Below are positions 34,748 to 44,235 of a DNA stretch of 64,000 nt, one piece after another. The stretch's first letter is position 1, and every line of letters starts with the position of its first letter. Origin of the DNA: Pseudophaeobacter profundi (GTDB taxonomy: Bacteria > Pseudomonadota > Alphaproteobacteria > Rhodobacterales > Rhodobacteraceae); NCBI RefSeq assembly GCF_029697505.1, contig NZ_JARJEF010000010.1:100216-164215 (forward strand). The letters are read 5' to 3'. The position numbers were made by a program, and so were the translations under genes. The notes under the pieces are model-generated. The model saw nothing but the letters and a program-made list of their open reading frames with translations, did no database searches and was not told the DNA's origin.

Positions 34748-37700
34748 TTCGCAGAAATTCATTGCCCGCAACCGGGCGCCACGGGTGCAAATCGAATATG
34801 ACGTCGAATTATATGGCGCTGAAAAGAAGGTGCAGCTGCCCTTTGTGATGGGCGTGATGAGCGACCTTCTGGGCAAAAGTACGACACCGCAGCCTAGCGT
34901 CGAGGACCGCAAGTTTCTTGAGATTGATATTGATAGTTTTGACAACCGGATGAAGGCCCTGGCACCACGGGCGGCCTTTCGGGTGCCCAATACGCTGACC
35001 GGCGAGGGCAACCTGGATATAGATCTTACCTTTGAAAGCATGGGCGATTTTACCCCCGGTGCAATTGCTTCCAAGGTGGACGCCCTGCGCCCACTGCTAG
35101 AGGCACGGCAACAGCTGCAAACCTTGATGGCCTATATGGATGGCAAAGCCGGTGCCGAGGGTCTGATTGAGCATATCCTGCAGGACCCGGCCCTGCTCTC
35201 GGCTCTGGCGGCTGGTGACAGCGCGGGCGCGGCTGATCAGGACACTGCCTTGGACAGCCTGCGCCGGATTGCACAGCCCACGGCGGCAGAGGACCAAAGC
35301 GCAGAGGTGCTTGCCGCGTTGCGCAACAGCGCACCGGCAGAGGCGCCAGCTGCTGATGACAGGTCTGATGTGCTGCGGGATCTGGCCAGATCGACAGTCA
35401 GTGAACCGGAGCAAGCCCCCCCGGCACCTGCAGCGATACTGGATGATCTGGCGGCCTCTGCCCCGCCCGAACCACAGGCGGCGGAGGGCGCGGTCGATGA
35501 TGTCTTGCAAGAGCTCGGCGCGCTTGGTGCAAAGGATTCCGCAGAGGCGGATGCAATCGAAGACAGTCTGGCGCAGGCGCTGGACAGTCTGGATGCGCCT
35601 GTGGAGCAAGACGAAGAGCCAACCGGCGATATCCTGAAAGAGCTTGCAGCGCAGGATCGCCCGGAAGAAGGCCGGGCCGATAACCCGAAAGAGGAGGATC
35701 TTTCGCAGCTCTTGGGGGATCTGGCCGCGCATGCTCCGGCAGAGGCTGCAGAAGCGGCGCCTGAGCTGGGCGATATTCTTGAGAGTTTGAGTGACACGGA
35801 AGCAGAGCAGGAAACCGGGCCAGAGGTCGCAGACATTCTGTCCGATGTTGCTAGCCATACGCCCGAAGCGGATCCTTCTGCCCCCGAAGACGCGGCGCTT
35901 GCCGATATTCTGGGGGATCTCGATCTGCAGGACGATGCGGCAGAGGACAACCCGGACCTGGGAGAGCTGCTTGCCGATCTTGCGCAGAGCCCGGTTGAAA
36001 CGGATACCTCGGATGCGTTTGATTTGGACGACATATTGGCCGGGTTAGAGCCTGCTGCAGAGGAAAGCGTCGTGGGCGAGGACCCAGACGCCGTGCTCTC
36101 TGGCCTTGCCGCCGAAGCTGAGGCGACCCCGCCGGTTCCTGCCCCAAGCGAGGATGACCTATCGGAGTTGCTTGCCGATCTGGATGCGCCGTCCGATCCT
36201 GCGACAGCGGACAGCGCGGAGTCCGATCTGGATGACCTGTTGGGCGACCTTGCGGAAGGCCCCGGCGCACCAGAGGCCGCGACGCTGGCGGCGGATTTAT
36301 CGGATCTGGATGATCTGCTTGGGGATATGGAGACAGAGCCTGAGAAGGCTGTCCCAGAACAGGATGTGAAACCGATCATAAGCGAGCCGGAATTTGCCTA
36401 TGGCACGATCACTGCGCAGCGTCCGTCATCGCAGCAGTTGCAGCGCAAACGCTTTCGTATTGCCCTGTTCGGGGATTTTTCAGGCCGTGCCGCGCGCGGC
36501 CAGATAGAAATTGGTGCCCCCCTGGCGGCCCGCCCACCTATTGTTCTGGATCCGGATACCCTGGAAGAGGTGATCGAGGGGTTTGCTTGTGATCTGGTCC
36601 TGCCGCTTGGGGCGGAGGATGCGGAGCAAGAGGCAATCTCGGTCACGCTCTCGGAGTTTGACGATCTGCACCCTGATGAATTGTTTGAAAACGTGGCCCT
36701 GTTTTCAGAGCTGGTCAGCCTGCGCAAGCAATTGCAATCGGGGGTTACCGTTGATCACGCAAGCCGTAGTCTGGCGGATTGGGCCAAACGCTTTGGGACA
36801 CCCGTTCGGGTGCCAAAACGTGCGTCTGGCGGGCAGGCGGTGCCGGCGGATCGACGGCTGAGCGCCTTTCAGCAGCTAATTGGCGATCAGGATAACAGTC
36901 TGCGCGAGGTTTCGGCGCTTGATACGCTTTTGGCGCGGATCGTCGGGCCTCATATTCATGCCCTGCCCAATCCGGATGTCGCGGCAATGCAACAGGCCGT
37001 GGATGCGGCCCTGTCGGATGCCATGCGTCTGGTGCTGCACCACCCCGAATTTCAATCGGTTGAGGCCCAGTGGCGTTCGCTGGATCTGATCGCCCGTTCG
37101 GTCGAGGTGGACGATACGCTGGAAGTCGTGCTTTACGATGTTTCCGCCGAGGAGCTGGCCGCGGATCTGGCGGCGCAGGATGATCTGTCGCAAAGCGGCC
37201 TGACCCGATTGCTCACGGAAGCGCCGCTGGATCCTGAAACCGGGCGCGGCGGCTATTCGGCGTTGATTGGGCTGTATGGGTTTGAAGAAACCCCGCCACA
37301 TGCCGAACTGCTGGGCCGCATTGCCCGGGTGGCGGCGCATGTGGATGCGCCTTTCTTCACCAGTCTGTCACCGGGGTTCCTGCAGACTTCCAGGCAGGAC
37401 CGTGCGCCGCTGGTGGCCAGTGCTTGGGACACGTTGCAACAGATGCCAGAGACCGGACATCTGGGCCTGGCCAGCCCGCGGTTTCTGCTGCGCCGTCCCT
37501 ATGGTGCCAAAAGCGATCCGCTGGACAGCTTTGCCTTTGAAGAGTTTACACAGAGCGAAGGGCTGCGCGGTATGCTCTGGGGCAATCCGGTTGTCCTGGT
37601 GACAATCCTTCTGGCGCGCTCTTTCAAGGAAAATGGCGCGGCGATGCAGCTGGGTTCGATCATGTCGCTGGGGGATATGCCCTATCATACGGTGACGGAC

Positions 37701-38192
37701 CGCTTTGGCGATCAGGTGGCGCTGCCCTGTACCGAACGCAACATTGATCTGGATAAGATTGCCTTGGCCAACGACCGGGGCGTCATGGCGGTCAGCGCGG
37801 TCAAGGGCCGCGATGAACTGCGCCTGACTTCTTTTTTCTCGGTTGCCGGGGCAGAGATCCTTGGCCCCTGGAGCGGGGTTCCCGCACCGGCACCGTCGCC
37901 TGCCGACCCACGTGAAAAAACCGGTCCGGCGGCGCGGCAAGCGCAGCCGGATAGCGCGTCAGAAACGGGGCAGGAACCAGCCTCGACACCAACAGATTGG
38001 GTTGTGGATCCGGGGGGAGATGATCTGGATCTCGAGGGAACGGACACATCGGCTGGCGGCGACAGTGATTTGGATGATCTGGATGCGCTCTTGGCCGGCT
38101 TTGACGCCGAAGGCGGAGTTGATGGGGGCAGTGATACGGCGGACAGCGGTGAAATGGACGCCGAATTGGCGGCGCTATTGGCGGATTTATGA
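34737..38192 (+). CDS. TssB-acidic linker-TssC-like sheath fusion protein
   Basis: This 1151-residue protein begins with a near-copy of TssB (1-150), followed by about 400 acidic residues with many short DILGDL or LLADL-type motifs. A TssC-like domain runs from about 570 to 1065: RIALFGDFSGRAARG at 574, HHPEFQSVEAQWRSLDLIA, YSALIGLYGFEETPPHAELL and ASPRFLLRRPYGAKSDP. An acidic tail ends in ELAALLADL. AAGGAGG precedes the ATG, inside the end of the channel gene. The separate tssB and tssC are intact, so this is an extra sheath-like protein. It might cap, tether or limit the sheath, or form a special layer at the baseplate. The fold assignment is firm; the function is inference. Confidence 0.88.
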   Translation: MADNSQKFIARNRAPRVQIEYDVELYGAEKKVQLPFVMGVMSDLLGKSTTPQPSVEDRKFLEIDIDSFDNRMKALAPRAAFRVPNTLTGEGNLDIDLTFESMGDFTPGAIASKVDALRPLLEARQQLQTLMAYMDGKAGAEGLIEHILQDPALLSALAAGDSAGAADQDTALDSLRRIAQPTAAEDQSAEVLAALRNSAPAEAPAADDRSDVLRDLARSTVSEPEQAPPAPAAILDDLAASAPPEPQAAEGAVDDVLQELGALGAKDSAEADAIEDSLAQALDSLDAPVEQDEEPTGDILKELAAQDRPEEGRADNPKEEDLSQLLGDLAAHAPAEAAEAAPELGDILESLSDTEAEQETGPEVADILSDVASHTPEADPSAPEDAALADILGDLDLQDDAAEDNPDLGELLADLAQSPVETDTSDAFDLDDILAGLEPAAEESVVGEDPDAVLSGLAAEAEATPPVPAPSEDDLSELLADLDAPSDPATADSAESDLDDLLGDLAEGPGAPEAATLAADLSDLDDLLGDMETEPEKAVPEQDVKPIISEPEFAYGTITAQRPSSQQLQRKRFRIALFGDFSGRAARGQIEIGAPLAARPPIVLDPDTLEEVIEGFACDLVLPLGAEDAEQEAISVTLSEFDDLHPDELFENVALFSELVSLRKQLQSGVTVDHASRSLADWAKRFGTPVRVPKRASGGQAVPADRRLSAFQQLIGDQDNSLREVSALDTLLARIVGPHIHALPNPDVAAMQQAVDAALSDAMRLVLHHPEFQSVEAQWRSLDLIARSVEVDDTLEVVLYDVSAEELAADLAAQDDLSQSGLTRLLTEAPLDPETGRGGYSALIGLYGFEETPPHAELLGRIARVAAHVDAPFFTSLSPGFLQTSRQDRAPLVASAWDTLQQMPETGHLGLASPRFLLRRPYGAKSDPLDSFAFEEFTQSEGLRGMLWGNPVVLVTILLARSFKENGAAMQLGSIMSLGDMPYHTVTDRFGDQVALPCTERNIDLDKIALANDRGVMAVSAVKGRDELRLTSFFSVAGAEILGPWSGVPAPAPSPADPREKTGPAARQAQPDSASETGQEPASTPTDWVVDPGGDDLDLEGTDTSAGGDSDLDDLDALLAGFDAEGGVDGGSDTADSGEMDAELAALLADL

Positions 38193-38288
38193 TGCGTAAT
38201 TTCAGAATGACAGTGGCGTATTTTCGCCCAGATTTAGGCCCGGCCCCCGGTGTGGGCTGTCCAGTCCCGAATGGGAAAAGGAGGAGCC

Positions 38289-40400
38289 ATGGTTGAAAGC
38301 AAAGCACATGACAGTGACATGGTCTGGATGTCCGGCAGCTATTCCGTTCGGGATCTGATGCTGAAACGTGCCATCGTGCGCGAAGGATTGAGCAAGCTGA
38401 CCGAAACAACGGTAGAATTCCAATCCAAGAACAAGGCGGTCAAGCTGGAAGACATCGTGGGCCAGACGATGAGCCTGCATGTCCAGACCGATGCAGGCAC
38501 CGATCAAAGGTTCTCGGGTCTCTGTGTTTCGGTTGAAAACATGGGCTTCCGCGATGGATACGGGCTCTATGTTGCTGAGGTGCGCCCCTGGTTCTGGTTG
38601 CTGACCCGCACCACCGACAGCCGGGTGTTCCAAGAGCTTTCGGCGGTGGATATCATCCTGCAGATCTTTAGCGAAAATGGCTTTAGCGATTACCGCAACC
38701 GGCTGAGCGAAAGCTATGCGTCGCGCGAATACTGCCTGCAATACCGCGAAAGCGATTATGATTTCATCTGCCGCCTGATGGAGGAAGAAGGGATTTATTT
38801 CTACTTCGACAGCACCAGCGATAAAAACACGGCAGAAAGCCTGGTGCTATGTGATGGGATGAGTGGTCATTCGCCGATTAATGGCAAGGCAAAGGTGAAA
38901 TTCTATGCGCGCGATGACCGGGATCGGCGCCGCGAGGACCATATCTCGGAGTGGACCCAGGAAGAGGTTCTGACAGGCGGCAAGGTGACGCTGACGGATT
39001 TTGATTTTCTATCGCCAGCGGCAGACTTGCAGGTCAAGAATGCTATTCCCAAAGGCAGCCACAGTCATAAGGATTTTGAGCGCTACGACTATCAGGGTCG
39101 CTATCGCAAGGACACTGCACTTGGCGATAAACGGGCGCGGGTGCAGATGGAGGCGGAAGCCGTTCGTCACAAGCGCTGGCGGGGTGCCGCCAGTCTGCGC
39201 ACCCTGGGAACCGGCTATACCTTTCAGTTGGCAAATCACCCGGACAAGCCGGCAAATGGTGAATATCTGGTGGTGGATACGACCCATTATTTGCAGGTGG
39301 CGGGTGACTACAACGAACGGGAAAAACGCACCACCTCCGCAGCTGAAGAGGGCGAGATGCGGCGCGATATCAAGCCGCGCAACATGGACTTTCCCGAAGA
39401 GGTCAAGGGTGACGCCTATGCCTGCACCTTTGGAGCCATCGAAAAACACGAACAGTTTCGCGCACCGCTGACCACCCCCTGGCCCAAGGTGCCAGGCCTG
39501 CAGACAGCAACGGTCGTGGGGCCCAGCGGCGAGGAGATCCTGACGGATAAACATGGCCGCATCAAGATCGAGTTCCACTGGGATCGCGAGGGCGAGCGGG
39601 ATGAAAAATCATCCTGCTTTGTGCGGGTTGTGACGCCTTGGTCGGGCAAAAACTGGGGCATGGTTGCGGTGCCGCGTATCGGCCAAGAGGTGGTTGTGCA
39701 GTTTGAGGACGGCAACCCGGATCGCCCGATCTGCACCGGTATGCTTTACAATGCCGATACCATGCCGCCCTACAGCTATCCCGATGATCAGACACAGCTG
39801 GGGATAAAGACCAACTCCTCCAAGGGGGGGGGCGGTTACAATGAGCTGATGTTTGACGACAAGAAGGACGAAGAGCTGATGCGGGTGCAGGCAGAAAAAG
39901 ATCATCAGATGTTGATCAAGGACCGCTCGGCTGTCACCATCGGGCTGGATGCGCCAGATCCCGAAGTCAGCGGAACCGATGAAAAAAGCTACGCGCTGAC
40001 CGTCAAGCAGAACATGGATGAGGTTGTCAAAACGGGCAACCGAACCGAGGTGGTTGAAACCGGCGACAAGGCGGAAACCATCCAGACCGGCAATATGACG
40101 CTGGATGTGGACACTGGCAATCTGACCGAAACCATCGCCAAGGGGAACCATGAAGAAACGGTCAGCCTTGGCAATCTGACGGTGGATGTCACGGCGGGCA
40201 AGGTCAAGATGACAGCCGGTCAGGAAATTCTGCTGCAGGTTGGCGGCTCTTCGGTGAAAATTGATAATTCTGGGGTGACCATCAAGGGGCCGATGATCAA
40301 GGTCGAAGGCAGTGCCATGGTTGAAGCCAAGGCACCAATGACAACCGTCAAGGGGGAGGCCATGCTGACCCTTAAGGGCGGCCTGACGATGATCAACTAG
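38289..40400 (+). CDS. vgrG: T6SS spike protein VgrG (TssI)
   Basis: The 703-residue product has the gp27-like N-terminal part (REYCLQYRESDYDFICRLMEEEGIYFYF) and the gp5-like OB-fold (DKHGRIKIEFHWDREGER, CFVRVVTPWSGKNWG, NPDRPICTGMLYN). A C-terminal beta-helix has TGN repeats at about 585-630. It ends without an extra effector domain. AAAGGAGGAGCC precedes the ATG at 38289; earlier in-frame starts are unlikely. A 9-G run (39834-39842) encodes the conserved glycine-rich KGGGGYNE. Next to it are an unknown gene and a PAAR gene. Confidence 0.95.
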   Translation: MVESKAHDSDMVWMSGSYSVRDLMLKRAIVREGLSKLTETTVEFQSKNKAVKLEDIVGQTMSLHVQTDAGTDQRFSGLCVSVENMGFRDGYGLYVAEVRPWFWLLTRTTDSRVFQELSAVDIILQIFSENGFSDYRNRLSESYASREYCLQYRESDYDFICRLMEEEGIYFYFDSTSDKNTAESLVLCDGMSGHSPINGKAKVKFYARDDRDRRREDHISEWTQEEVLTGGKVTLTDFDFLSPAADLQVKNAIPKGSHSHKDFERYDYQGRYRKDTALGDKRARVQMEAEAVRHKRWRGAASLRTLGTGYTFQLANHPDKPANGEYLVVDTTHYLQVAGDYNEREKRTTSAAEEGEMRRDIKPRNMDFPEEVKGDAYACTFGAIEKHEQFRAPLTTPWPKVPGLQTATVVGPSGEEILTDKHGRIKIEFHWDREGERDEKSSCFVRVVTPWSGKNWGMVAVPRIGQEVVVQFEDGNPDRPICTGMLYNADTMPPYSYPDDQTQLGIKTNSSKGGGGYNELMFDDKKDEELMRVQAEKDHQMLIKDRSAVTIGLDAPDPEVSGTDEKSYALTVKQNMDEVVKTGNRTEVVETGDKAETIQTGNMTLDVDTGNLTETIAKGNHEETVSLGNLTVDVTAGKVKMTAGQEILLQVGGSSVKIDNSGVTIKGPMIKVEGSAMVEAKAPMTTVKGEAMLTLKGGLTMIN

Positions 40401-40409
40401 GTGGGAAAT

Positions 40410-41030
40410 ATGTCCGAGAACTTTGAAAATCTGGTCAAGCTTCCGCCTGATCCCGTGGCCAAGCTGCTGTCGCATGCCAATGTTTTGCTCAAGACGCAGC
40501 TACAGGCACCGCCAACAGCCTTGGCGGGGGAGGTGTTGCGGGAACTCTATGAAAAAGAGGCGCTGGTGGATCTGCTGCGCTTGCTTGGGGTGTTGTTGCC
40601 GCCACGAGAACGGGTTTGGTGGGCCTGCCTGGCAGCGCGGGATTACATTGGGGCGCGTTCAGACAAGGATCCCGCTTCGCTGACCTGTTCAGAGGCTTGG
40701 GTGCGCGATCCTAGCGAAGAAAACCGTGATGCCGCGCGGATGACGCTGGATCACGCCTATGTCGATGATGACACGGTGAACTGCGCTCTGGCTGTGCTTT
40801 ATGCGCCTGGCACCCTGGGGCCGGGGGATCTGAACCAGTACCCCGCCCCAGCTGGCGCATCAGAAGCAGCCGCCTTTGCCATGAATATGGTAGCATTGAG
40901 CCAATTGTCTGATAAGTTTGAAGAACACGGCCGTGTTTTGGTCGAGCGTGCGCTGGATATTGCGCGCGGCGGTAATGGACGTGGCAGTGCCAAGGCGGCT
41001 GCCGCGTCGGGTAACGAGAAGGAAGTCTAA
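40410..41030 (+). CDS. Unknown protein between vgrG and PAAR
   Basis: The 206-residue product is mostly helical and probably cytoplasmic. Visible blocks are DPVAKLLSHANVLLKTQLQAPP, LLRLLGVLLPPRERVWWACLAARDYIG and RDAARMTLDHAYVDDDTVNCALAVLY. It has no signal peptide, membrane helix or known toxin motif that I can see. It may belong to the DUF6931 group. The position between spike and tip genes fits an adaptor or chaperone that loads a cargo onto VgrG or PAAR. ATG 40410 with AGGTGG upstream was chosen over GTG 40401. Confidence 0.7.
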   Translation: MSENFENLVKLPPDPVAKLLSHANVLLKTQLQAPPTALAGEVLRELYEKEALVDLLRLLGVLLPPRERVWWACLAARDYIGARSDKDPASLTCSEAWVRDPSEENRDAARMTLDHAYVDDDTVNCALAVLYAPGTLGPGDLNQYPAPAGASEAAAFAMNMVALSQLSDKFEEHGRVLVERALDIARGGNGRGSAKAAAASGNEKEV

Positions 41031-41031
41031 G

Positions 41032-41331
41032 ATGGGAATGCCCCAGGCCCGCGTCGCTGATCTGCATGCCTGCATGTTGCCTTCGGTACCGCCACCGCCA
41101 GTCCTGCCGGTGCCAACCCCCATTCTGCCGCCCTGCGCAGTGACGGTTCTGGTGGGGAAACTGCCAGCCGCGCGTTTGGGGGATATGTGCACGGCCGCAC
41201 CGCCGCATCCCATCATCAAAGGTTCTACCAGCGTTTTGATCTGCAACATGCCTGCTGCGCGTATTACTGATAATGCGGCCTGTGGCGGTCTGATCGTCAA
41301 GGGCGAATTCACCGTTCTGGTCGGAGGGTAG
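41032..41331 (+). CDS. PAAR-type spike tip protein
   Basis: The 99-residue product has the PAAR pattern twice: LPAARLGDMC with the following HPIIKGS, and MPAARITDNAACGG with LIVKGEFTVLVGG. PAAR proteins cap the VgrG spike and often carry effectors. This one is short, without an effector domain. The start chosen, ATG 41032, has GGAAG upstream and lies one base after the previous stop. An ORF that begins further left is an extension into the preceding gene. Confidence 0.92.
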   Translation: MGMPQARVADLHACMLPSVPPPPVLPVPTPILPPCAVTVLVGKLPAARLGDMCTAAPPHPIIKGSTSVLICNMPAARITDNAACGGLIVKGEFTVLVGG

Positions 41332-41339
41332 CTGGATCA

Positions 41340-42785
41340 ATGGCGGTGACACTCAAGTTCCAGAATTCAGGGGCAATGCCGGGGGATGCGGCACCTGTTT
41401 CGATGTTGGGGCCCAGCCTGACCATCGGGCGGGGGGCCAGCAATGATCTGGTGCTGCCGGACCCGGATCAGCTGCTGTCACGCAATCACTGCGCCATTGA
41501 GGACCACAACGGCAATGTTGTGGTGGTGGATCTTAGCGCCAATGGCACTTTTCTGAACTATTCGAAAATTCCGCTGGGCCGCACGCCAACGCCGCTCAAT
41601 ACCGGCGATGTCTTGTGTATCGGCAATTACGAACTGCTGGTGGAGATTCACAGCGCCTCGGCGATGGATAGCATTCCCGATCCGCTTGCTGATGCGCCCG
41701 TCTCGCATGGGGTCGCGAGCAATGCACCCGATCCCCTGGCCTTGCTGGATGAGGCCGGGCCCGCCGGGGATTTTCTGGATGATCTGCTGGGCGAGTCCGG
41801 CCCGACCGGGCCATCGCAGTTGAACCCGGTTGACCCGATTGATGATCTTCTTCCGCCGCTGGGAGAAGAGGAAGACCCATTCTTTCAAACCCCAAAGGAT
41901 GGGCGAGAAGGCACCGGCGCAAGCCTGCCGAGCCATTCGCCCTCGGCGGCGGATAGTTTTGCTGCGCCAAGCGTCCAATCTTCGACAATTCCAGATGATT
42001 GGGATGAAGATTTCCTGTCTGGTATTGGTCCCGCTGATACGCCGGAAACCGCGCCAGCCCCACCAACGCCACCCGCGCCCCCGGCAGCGGCGTCGCCTGC
42101 CGCCCCAGTGCCCGAGGCTACGCCGGATGATGTCGGCCTAACGCCCGCATCGCCGCCATCGGCAATCAGCGAACCGGTAGCGGCCTCGGAGCAACCTGCG
42201 ACCTCTGATGTGGTGCCTGCCTTCCTGCTTGGTCTTGGCGTGGCAGAGGATGCCCTGGGGAACGAAGACCCGGCCAAGGCACTAGGGCGCATGGGGCGGG
42301 TGCTACAAACCCTGGTGACCGGCCTGCGCGAAATTTTGATGACCCGGACTTCGATTAAATCAGAGTTCCGCATCGAACAGACGATGATTTCGGCCGGGGG
42401 TAACAATCCGCTGAAGTTTTCGATCACGCCGGATCAGGCGATCGAGGCGATGCTGAAACCCGCGACCAAAGGCTATCTTAGCCCGGAAACTGCCGCCGAA
42501 GAGGCGTTGAAGGACATCAAGGCGCATGAGGTCGCCATGGTGACCGGCATGGAGGCGGCGTTGAAAGGCGTTTTAGCCCGGCTCGATCCGAAGGCATTGG
42601 AGGCCCAGATCGAAGACAAAGGCGGTCTTGGCGGGCTGCTGCGCGGCAAGAAGGCGCGCTATTGGGATGTCTATGAGCGGCTGTTTTCCGAAATCTCGGA
42701 TCAGGCCGAAAATGATTTTCACGACTTGTTCAGCCGCGAATTTGCGCGGGCCTACAAGGCACAATTGGACAAATTGAAAGACTGA
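41340..42785 (+). CDS. tagH: T6SS forkhead-associated protein Fha (TagH)
   Basis: The 481-residue product has an N-terminal FHA domain (about 8-105, with LTIGRGASNDLVLPDPDQLLSRNHC and DLSANGTFLN), a long disordered Pro- and Asp-rich linker, and a C-terminal domain (about 295-481) of the T6SS FHA type (FLLGLGVAEDALGNEDPAK, RDLFSREFARAYKAQL-like end). FHA proteins bind phospho-threonine; in T6SS they relay PpkA phosphorylation. The linker has FLDDLLGESG and IDDLLPPLG, similar to the acidic motifs of the sheath fusion. Start ATG 41340 follows the PAAR stop by 8 bases. Confidence 0.92.
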   Translation: MAVTLKFQNSGAMPGDAAPVSMLGPSLTIGRGASNDLVLPDPDQLLSRNHCAIEDHNGNVVVVDLSANGTFLNYSKIPLGRTPTPLNTGDVLCIGNYELLVEIHSASAMDSIPDPLADAPVSHGVASNAPDPLALLDEAGPAGDFLDDLLGESGPTGPSQLNPVDPIDDLLPPLGEEEDPFFQTPKDGREGTGASLPSHSPSAADSFAAPSVQSSTIPDDWDEDFLSGIGPADTPETAPAPPTPPAPPAAASPAAPVPEATPDDVGLTPASPPSAISEPVAASEQPATSDVVPAFLLGLGVAEDALGNEDPAKALGRMGRVLQTLVTGLREILMTRTSIKSEFRIEQTMISAGGNNPLKFSITPDQAIEAMLKPATKGYLSPETAAEEALKDIKAHEVAMVTGMEAALKGVLARLDPKALEAQIEDKGGLGGLLRGKKARYWDVYERLFSEISDQAENDFHDLFSREFARAYKAQLDKLKD

Positions 42786-42825
42786 TCCGTGCAGCGTTGC
42801 GCGGGCAAAAAAAGGGGAGAACCAG

Positions 42826-44166
42826 GTGTCCTGGGACAGCAAGGTGCTTTGGACTGAGGGGTTGTTTTTACAGCCGCATCATTTCCAGCAATCAGATCGC
42901 TATACCGAAGGCCTGGTAACGGGCCTGGCCCGTCGTCTTGGCCCCTATGCCTGGGGGGTGAGCGGGCTGGAAATTGACCATGAGGCGTTGAAGATCGGAC
43001 AGTTTGCGCTAAAATCCTGTGAGGGGTTGACCCAGGATGGTTGCATCTTTCGGGTGCCGATGGCCGATCCGCATCCCCCCGCGCTGGAGGTGCCAAGTAC
43101 AATCAAGGATTGTGTGGTCTATCTGACCGTGCCGCAACGCCGCCAGGGGGCGGTCGAGGTCGACCTAAGCGGTGGCGAACGCTCTGCCAGCCGGTTGCGC
43201 CCCGCCAATCAGGAGGTCACCGATGTCACTAGCACCGAGCGCAAGCCGGTTGCGCTGGACGTGGGTAAGATGCGGTTGCAGTTTGCCCTAGCGGTGGATG
43301 ATCTGGCTGACCTTCTTGCGATCCCGGTGGCCCGGATCATCGAGGTGAGATCTGATAAGGAAATCGTGCTGGATCAGGCCTTTATTCCCTCTTGTCTGGA
43401 TGCGCGGGCGGCTTCTGTATTGCAGGATTTCTTACGCGAACTCGAAGGGCTCTTGGCACATCGAATGGACGCGCTATCGGGGCGGTTGGCCGAGGCAGGA
43501 TCTGCCCGAGGGGTCGCGGATGTATCTGATTTCATGTTACTTTCGATAGTGAACCGCATGTTGCCGATGGTGCGGCATCTGCGCCAGATCGAAAATCTGC
43601 ATCCCGAACGGCTCTATATGCTCTGTGCCGGTCTCGCCGGAGAGCTGTCTGGTTTTATGGCGGCGGATAAACACGCGCCAGAGCTGCCGCCTTACACGCA
43701 TGATGATCTGATGGGGTGTTTTGCCCCGTTGATCCGGGTGCTGCGGCAATATCTCAGCTCGGTTCTGGAACAGACGGCCATCGCCATCAAACTGGAAGAG
43801 CGCAAATATGGTATTTCGGTAGGGGTGATTGCCGATCGCAAGCTTTTGGGCAATGCCGGTTTTGTGCTGGCGGTGAGCGCCGACCTTCCCGCAGAAGATG
43901 TGCGGAGGCATTTTGCTGGTCAGGCCAAGATCGGCCCGGTGGAAGAAATTCGCCAGTTGGTCAATTCGGCGCTGCCGGGGATCACGCTGAGGCCGCTGCC
44001 GGTGGCACCGCGTCAAATCCCCTATCATTCCGGGGTGGTCTATTTCGAGATGGATGGCGAAAGCCCGTATTGGCGCAAGATGACCACCTCGGGCGGGGTC
44101 GCGGTGCACGTGTCGGGGCAATATCCGGGGTTGAAGATGGAGCTTTGGGCCATTCGCAACGGCTAA
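42826..44166 (+). CDS. tssK: T6SS baseplate protein TssK (VasE)
   Basis: The 446-residue product begins VLWTEGLFLQPHHFQQSDRY, the TssK hallmark, and continues with FIPSCLDARAA and the C-terminal domain segment LKMELWAIRNG. TssK links the wedges to the TssJLM membrane complex. The start is GTG 42826 with GGGGAGA upstream, in the normal position for the family N-terminus. Confidence 0.95.
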   Translation: MSWDSKVLWTEGLFLQPHHFQQSDRYTEGLVTGLARRLGPYAWGVSGLEIDHEALKIGQFALKSCEGLTQDGCIFRVPMADPHPPALEVPSTIKDCVVYLTVPQRRQGAVEVDLSGGERSASRLRPANQEVTDVTSTERKPVALDVGKMRLQFALAVDDLADLLAIPVARIIEVRSDKEIVLDQAFIPSCLDARAASVLQDFLRELEGLLAHRMDALSGRLAEAGSARGVADVSDFMLLSIVNRMLPMVRHLRQIENLHPERLYMLCAGLAGELSGFMAADKHAPELPPYTHDDLMGCFAPLIRVLRQYLSSVLEQTAIAIKLEERKYGISVGVIADRKLLGNAGFVLAVSADLPAEDVRRHFAGQAKIGPVEEIRQLVNSALPGITLRPLPVAPRQIPYHSGVVYFEMDGESPYWRKMTTSGGVAVHVSGQYPGLKMELWAIRNG

Positions 44167-44235
44167 AGGCCCGGCGTGTTTGATCTGCCTGTAGTGGCAG
44201 TTGGTTTTGGTGAATTGGTGATTGGGGTATAGATC

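Noticed and set aside
35237-36379. A 380-codon minus-strand frame rich in Ser inside the sheath fusion
   Set aside because: It is the mirror of the acidic repeat linker; the plus frame has the TssB and TssC domains and a strong Shine-Dalgarno.
39834-39842. 9-G run in vgrG as a phase-variation tract
   Set aside because: It encodes the conserved glycine-rich segment of VgrG proteins, so codon use explains it.
40010-40200. Repeated TGN/TGD units in the vgrG gene, as a possible tandem DNA repeat
   Set aside because: The repeat is at protein level and fits the beta-helix of the VgrG spike; the DNA units are diverged.
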